DNA of 49,032 nt from Bacteroidales bacterium. Lineage in GTDB: Bacteria > Bacteroidota > Bacteroidia > Bacteroidales > UBA7960. Shown one piece after another: positions 44,501 to 49,032 of the stretch. Position 1 is the stretch's first letter; each line of letters begins with the position of its first letter. The notes beneath the pieces were generated by a model. That model saw only the letters and a program-made list of their open reading frames with translations, was not told the origin of the DNA and made no database searches. A program made the translations under genes and the position numbers. Location: assembly GCA_003559855.1 (NCBI GenBank), contig PWJZ01000048.1, positions 1-49,032 on the forward strand, written 5' to 3'.

Positions 44501-47500
44501 TTACCTTGCAACCTGTACACGTTTGGTTATCACGGTTTCTCCTGTGTGTATCTGCATAAAATAGACCCCTGTCTTGAGGTTGTTTACGCTGATTTCTGTA
44601 TTTAATGCATCCACGTGGATATCTTTGACCACTTGCCCGCTGATGTCTATCAGGCGGATATGCTTGATCATTTCGCTTGATTCTACGTAAAACTTATCAC
44701 GTGCAGGGTTGGGGAATACCGACAATTCAACACCTGCAAGGTCTTCGACGGATACAAACTTAAAGTTTGCTGTCAGCGTAATATCCTTGTCAGGCATAAC
44801 AACTATTGTTGTTGCTGATTCCGGGTCATCAACATAGTCAATATCACCTGACCAGTTTTCGAATTCCCAGTCAACATCAACGGGTGTTGCTTTAATATCC
44901 ACTTTTTCGCCGGTAATATACTCGCCTTCACCTTCCACGGTACCTGCTTCTTCGGGTTCTGCTTTAATTGCAAGTGTGTATGTTTGTGGCGGTTCGGTGT
45001 CGAAGTTGGCAATCAGTGTGATATCGTCGGTGGGCATTGTTACTGTTGTTTCAGCCTTTTCCGGGTCGGCTACATAGTGTGTATCTCCTGTCCATTCGAC
45101 AAACAACCATCCTTCGTTAGGTTCTGCCGAAATTTCGACTGTTTCACCTTCCTCGTATTCACCATCACCGTGAACGTTGCCGCCTTCCACGGGGTCGGCA
45201 TTAAGTGCAAGGGTATAAAGTATTTGATAAAAGTTAGCTGTAAGAGTGACATCATCATCCGGCATAGTTACTGACGTGGCAGCCGAATTGGGGTTTTCAA
45301 CATGTTCCGTATCGCCTGTCCATTTAACAAATTCCCAGCCTTCATTGGCTTGTGCAGAAATTGCCACTTCCTCTCCCACATAGTATTCACCCTCACCGTC
45401 TACCGTTCCGCCTTCTTCAGGGTCAGCATTAAGTGCAAGGTTGTAAGGTGTTTGGGAAAAGACAGCTGTCAGGTTGACATCATCATCCGGCATAGTTACA
45501 GTTGCTACTGCAGATCCCGGCTCATCAACATGCTCAATGTCGCCTGTCCATTCGACAAACAACCATCCTTTGTTGGGTTCTGCCGAGATTTCTACTGTTT
45601 CCCCTTCCATGTATTCACCATCACCGTGAACGTTGCCACCTTCCACAGGGTCGGCATTAAGTTCAAGGGTATAAAGTATTTGAGAAAAGTTGGCTGTAAG
45701 AGTGACATCATCAGCCGGCATAGTTACTGACGTGGTAGCCGAATTGGGGTTTTCAACATGTTCAGTATCTCCTGTCCATTCAATAAATTCCCAGCCTTCG
45801 TTGGCTTCAGCAGAAATTTCCACTTCCTCTCCCACATAGTATTCACCCTCACCGTCTACCGTTCCGCCTTCTTCAGGGTCAGCATTAAGTGCAAGGTTGT
45901 AAGGTGTTTGGATAAAATTAGCTGTGAGAGTGACATCATCATCCGGCATAGTTACTGTTGCTATGGCAGATCCCGGATCATCAACATGCTCTATATCACC
46001 TGTCCATTCAACAAACTCCCAGCCCTCGTTAGCTTCAGCAGAAATTTCCACTTCCTCTCCCATATAGTATTCACCCTCACCGTCTACCGTTCCGCCTTCT
46101 TCAGGATCAGCATTAAGTGTGAGAGTGTGCTCCACATATTTATAAAGCGTCACGTGAATGTCCTTATCTTCATTTTCAACTGTGAAGTTACCCTCAAAGG
46201 TTTCATGTTCTTCTTTTTCCACATTGAAAACGTAATCGCCGGGTTCTGCTTCAAAAGAGGCAATACCGTCGCTATCTGTATAAAGTATAATAGAATAAGC
46301 ATCTTCTTCAACATATAAAGCCATATTCCAGTCACCTAAAATACCATAAACATTAAGATAATCCCAGGGTTCAGGATATACGCCAAGGATCACTGCATCA
46401 CCCTTATTCGGATAATTCCCTACGTCATCCAATCCATGAGGGAAAAACCCATCGCCAATGTCGTTCCATTCAATACCAAAGATAAGCCATTGGCTGGCAT
46501 CAATATTGAAAGGATCCTCCAATTCAATCTCATGCCATTGATTCAACTGATCCGAGAACATTTGGCTCACTTTTTCTGTCAGGTTGTTTATGTCAGGACC
46601 CTGCCATATCTTAATTATCGGTTCACCATCCATGGTGGGGTCTTGTTGATACACTGTGACTTCCGTGACCAGCCATCCGTCATAATCTGTGATATCGGAA
46701 GGTTCAAAGTGTATAGCACCTGTCCACCAACCCGGAGAAGTTAAACCAACTGCATTACCCTGGTTAATTCCGTCATCCCATCTGAGCCATTCGCCATCTC
46801 TGTCACTAATGTGATACACAGGAGAGATAATTTCGTCTGTTTCAGATTTTTCCAATACTAAAGCAGTGCTTTCGGATGTATAAGCTTTAGAATCTGTTTT
46901 TATAAGAGGTTCGTTAGATAATACGTTGTGGTTTTCTTCTCTTTCGTGATTTATGGATATTTTAGCATTTTCCACGGGATCTCCAAACTGGTCACTAACT
47001 ATAAAGGTTATTAAAGGTTCTTTTTCGTCAGTAACATATATATAATCTTCTTTTGTTTCGGTATACTGTCCATCTACAGTAAGGCTTACTGTTTTGTATC
47101 CCAATGTATTATATATCACTTCATGGGGTCCCTGACCTGTTGCTGTGGCAGGTTCGGCGTCTTCGCCAAAGTTCCACTCCCAGGTTGAGAATTCGCCCCC
47201 TCCGGAAGCATCGGTAAAGGTTACCGTTTCACCGGGAGCCACGGTAGTTGGTTCACCGACAAAATCGGCATATGGTTCGGTTTCGGTATAATAATAAACC
47301 GTTATTTTCCATGTGTTGTTGTCAACTTTATTATACGTTGTATTACATCCGCTGCCACCCCATGTTCTTCCGGCATGCAGTTCAAATACGATATCTCCTC
47401 CTCCCGTAACGCCATTAGCTATGTCGAGCCCGGTACGGCTATAAGAGTAAGTTCCTCCGGTAGTTCCTGTACCAGTTACAACCGATGGTTCATCTGCACC

Positions 47501-49032
47501 ACCGGGAGATACACATCTGAGTTGTGATACCTGGTCAGCCATCCATCCACCAGCCTGGGCAGTCATATCGTACTCAACATCAACACCGGTTATTGTTGCA
47601 TCAGGAGGTATAGAAACTGTAAGAGTGCCAGGACAGCCTGAAGATCCGGGCAGTCCGGTGAAATTTCTGTCAGTATCTATATCTCCATATGTATAGGTTG
47701 CATCAGAGGCTTCGGTAAAGTTGGCGGTTACGGTTTTATCCCCATCCATTACCAGGTTTTTGGGATTATCTGTTCCGGAAAGGTCGCCGGTCCATTCATG
47801 GAATGCCCAGTACGTGGCAGGAATAGCCTCAAGGCTGACCGTTGAGTTTTCCGGCAAAGACATAGGCTCTGTATATTGCGTACCGTCTACTTCTACATGA
47901 CCTTCACCATTTATTTCAACTGTCAGGGTAACAATATCATGTACAGTGATATAATCCTCTTTGACCATTTCATATTGATTATCAACAAGCAGGCTGACGG
48001 TTTTTTTGCCCGGGGTATGATAAATAACCTCATGAGGTCCTTGACCTGTTGTTGTTGAAGGTTCAGCACCTTCGCCAAAGTCCCATTCCCATGTTGAAAA
48101 TTCGCCTCCACCCGAAGCATCGGTAAAAGTTACTGTTTCACCGATAACAACAGTAGTTGGCTCGGCGGTAAAATTAGCATAGGGTCCGTCAACAATAACA
48201 GTAATATCATCATTGATATAGGTTACTTTATTAAAACCGGTAATAGCAAGGGTCAGTATTTCACCTACTTCGAGCTCTTTTTCAATAGGTACTTCAGCAA
48301 TACCACCCTGGGCTATTGCAGTGCCTATTATTTCCACCTCACCTTCAGTATCAATCCTTGTGAGGGCTACTGTGGCACCATCGTCAACGGATGTAACGGT
48401 AAAATAGTTCCATCCAAACATAACCTGCTCCGGGTAATCTGCTGTAAAAGGTGTAGGCACGTCAGTTCTTACCATCAGTGTCGGGTCGCCGAACAATATC
48501 CATGTTTCGTGTGTGTTAATTCCTGTACCGCCGTATTGGGGTATCATAAACATGCTTCCGTTTGCGGATACGCCGCCGTATGTTCTTTTTATTGTGCTGC
48601 CATGTACGATACTTTCCTCTGTTTTAATGCTTACCATTTCATCCTGGCCGCACATGGGAGGCTGCCATGGCTGGTTGATGGTAGCTGCCATCATTCCTAT
48701 AGCTCCTGTGGGTTCGCCATTGTGAGTGGCACGCAGCCAGGCTTCTGCAAAACAAAATTGATCAACAAAAGCGCCGTTTACACAGGCTACCGATGTAATA
48801 TATGGTAGTCTGCCGACATTGGTAAGCTGGTTTACATGAGTGATATTGTAATTGGCAACACTCCACCCCGTAACCGAACCGTGGTTACAGAAATTGATGG
48901 CAGAAACACCGTCATTGATATGTCCTGTAATTATGGCGGCGGAAGTGCTGTATCCGGTTCCGTCATAACAGCTGTGAACTTCATCATAAGTGAAGTTAAG
49001 CAACGTATCTTTGATAAAATTCATGTGCTGAA
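44501..49032 (-). CDS. Gingipain-like C25 cysteine protease, T9SS cargo (5' end outside window)
   Basis: At least 1509 codons; the frame is open to the window edge, so the N-terminus with signal and propeptide is missing. From the visible start: C25 catalytic domain with the dyad His in NFCNHGSVTGW and Cys in SVACVNGAF, as in gingipains; an Ig-like domain; two PKD domains (TFTDASGGGEFSTWEWDFGE type) flanking an InlB-like repeat and a propeptide-convertase-like beta region; a carboxypeptidase-regulatory-like domain split around the ~165-residue shared module; six tandem InlB-type repeats; and a T9SS type A sorting domain (SVFPNPARDKFYVESSEM, ITKRVQVAR). A secreted, probably surface-bound protease of unknown substrate. 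Confidence 0.93.
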   Translation of the reverse strand, partial: QHMNFIKDTLLNFTYDEVHSCYDGTGYSTSAAIITGHINDGVSAINFCNHGSVTGWSVANYNITHVNQLTNVGRLPYITSVACVNGAFVDQFCFAEAWLRATHNGEPTGAIGMMAATINQPWQPPMCGQDEMVSIKTEESIVHGSTIKRTYGGVSANGSMFMIPQYGGTGINTHETWILFGDPTLMVRTDVPTPFTADYPEQVMFGWNYFTVTSVDDGATVALTRIDTEGEVEIIGTAIAQGGIAEVPIEKELEVGEILTLAITGFNKVTYINDDITVIVDGPYANFTAEPTTVVIGETVTFTDASGGGEFSTWEWDFGEGAEPSTTTGQGPHEVIYHTPGKKTVSLLVDNQYEMVKEDYITVHDIVTLTVEINGEGHVEVDGTQYTEPMSLPENSTVSLEAIPATYWAFHEWTGDLSGTDNPKNLVMDGDKTVTANFTEASDATYTYGDIDTDRNFTGLPGSSGCPGTLTVSIPPDATITGVDVEYDMTAQAGGWMADQVSQLRCVSPGGADEPSVVTGTGTTGGTYSYSRTGLDIANGVTGGGDIVFELHAGRTWGGSGCNTTYNKVDNNTWKITVYYYTETEPYADFVGEPTTVAPGETVTFTDASGGGEFSTWEWNFGEDAEPATATGQGPHEVIYNTLGYKTVSLTVDGQYTETKEDYIYVTDEKEPLITFIVSDQFGDPVENAKISINHEREENHNVLSNEPLIKTDSKAYTSESTALVLEKSETDEIISPVYHISDRDGEWLRWDDGINQGNAVGLTSPGWWTGAIHFEPSDITDYDGWLVTEVTVYQQDPTMDGEPIIKIWQGPDINNLTEKVSQMFSDQLNQWHEIELEDPFNIDASQWLIFGIEWNDIGDGFFPHGLDDVGNYPNKGDAVILGVYPEPWDYLNVYGILGDWNMALYVEEDAYSIILYTDSDGIASFEAEPGDYVFNVEKEEHETFEGNFTVENEDKDIHVTLYKYVEHTLTLNADPEEGGTVDGEGEYYMGEEVEISAEANEGWEFVEWTGDIEHVDDPGSAIATVTMPDDDVTLTANFIQTPYNLALNADPEEGGTVDGEGEYYVGEEVEISAEANEGWEFIEWTGDTEHVENPNSATTSVTMPADDVTLTANFSQILYTLELNADPVEGGNVHGDGEYMEGETVEISAEPNKGWLFVEWTGDIEHVDEPGSAVATVTMPDDDVNLTAVFSQTPYNLALNADPEEGGTVDGEGEYYVGEEVAISAQANEGWEFVKWTGDTEHVENPNSAATSVTMPDDDVTLTANFYQILYTLALNADPVEGGNVHGDGEYEEGETVEISAEPNEGWLFVEWTGDTHYVADPEKAETTVTMPTDDITLIANFDTEPPQTYTLAIKAEPEEAGTVEGEGEYITGEKVDIKATPVDVDWEFENWSGDIDYVDDPESATTIVVMPDKDITLTANFKFVSVEDLAGVELSVFPNPARDKFYVESSEMIKHIRLIDISGQVVKDIHVDALNTEISVNNLKTGVYFMQIHTGETVITKRVQVAR
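44762..46129 (-). repeat. Six tandem InlB-type repeats with 456-bp dimeric duplication
   Basis: Six units of about 73-79 codons (the first four exactly 76), each with LNADP.EGG, GEGEY, ISAE, GW.F..WTGD and TVTMP...TLTANF. Units 2 and 3 (45446-45901) resemble units 4 and 5 (starting at 45445 and reading down to about 44981) more than they resemble each other, so a two-repeat block was duplicated with a period of 456 bp. Confidence 0.93.

Noticed and set aside
45302-46318. Long plus-strand frames opposite the InlB-type repeats
   Set aside because: Periodic shadows of the tandem repeats of the minus-strand protease; they repeat with the same spacing.
1-49032. CRISPR arrays, tRNA or rRNA genes, prophage or integrase genes
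   Set aside because: I found no regularly spaced repeat array with unique spacers, no cloverleaf-like sequence, and no phage or integrase protein in any frame read.

Overview
The window looks like a chromosomal segment of a Bacteroidota bacterium, probably class Bacteroidia. The evidence is low GC, few Shine-Dalgarno sequences, candidate promoters of the Bacteroidetes TAnnTTTG / TTTG type, a division-wall cluster without murF or ddl, a GlsA/GlsB-like acyltransferase pair, DUF4301 and FISUMP proteins, and several proteins with a type IX secretion (T9SS) C-terminal sorting domain. Family assignments come from reading motifs by eye; no database search was run.

Layout. 1-1.1 kb: gene-free, repeat-rich DNA. 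1.2-6.2 kb: a membrane protein (-), then a three-gene + strand operon with a YbjN-like protein, a cytoplasmic trypsin-like protease carrying a zinc ribbon and a second YbjN-like domain, and a DUF4301 protein. 6.5-7.6 kb: a pseudogene of a T9SS-exported protein with four in-frame stops and no frameshift. 7.6-8.7 kb: gene-free, with a large hairpin element and a MITE-like element. 8.7-11.2 kb (-): glsA-like, glsB-like, engB.

11.7-27.7 kb (+): the complete division and cell wall (dcw) cluster mraZ-rsmH-ftsL-ftsI-murE-mraY-murD-ftsW-murG-murC-ftsQ-ftsA-ftsZ plus a small unknown gene. Three tandem 10-bp boxes upstream of mraZ look like MraZ operators. The Mur enzymes make the lipid-linked precursor, MraY and MurG build lipid I and II, FtsW and FtsI polymerise and crosslink it at the septum, and FtsQ/L/A/Z organise the ring.

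27.8-30.2 kb (-): rpsF-rpsR-rplI and a SPOUT RNA methyltransferase. S6 carries an unusual ~165-residue charged C-terminal extension built from a 48-bp tandem repeat, and its leader resembles the S6:S18 autoregulatory RNA. 30.8-33.7 kb (+): a lipoprotein and recQ.

33.8-40.05 kb (-): an envelope gene group with a FISUMP lipoprotein, two tandem paralogous outer-membrane barrel proteins, an exported seven-bladed WD40 protein fused to a caspase-like peptidase, an LPP20-like protein and a DUF4384 protein. This and the YbjN/protease operon are the best candidates for poorly described systems. 40.4-49.0 kb: a small TPR-like exported protein (+), then two very large T9SS cargo proteases (-): an HExxHxxGxxH metalloprotease, and a gingipain-like C25 protease truncated by the window edge that carries six InlB-type repeats with a dimeric higher-order duplication. 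These two and the pseudogene at 6.5 kb share one ~165-residue module that I cannot name.
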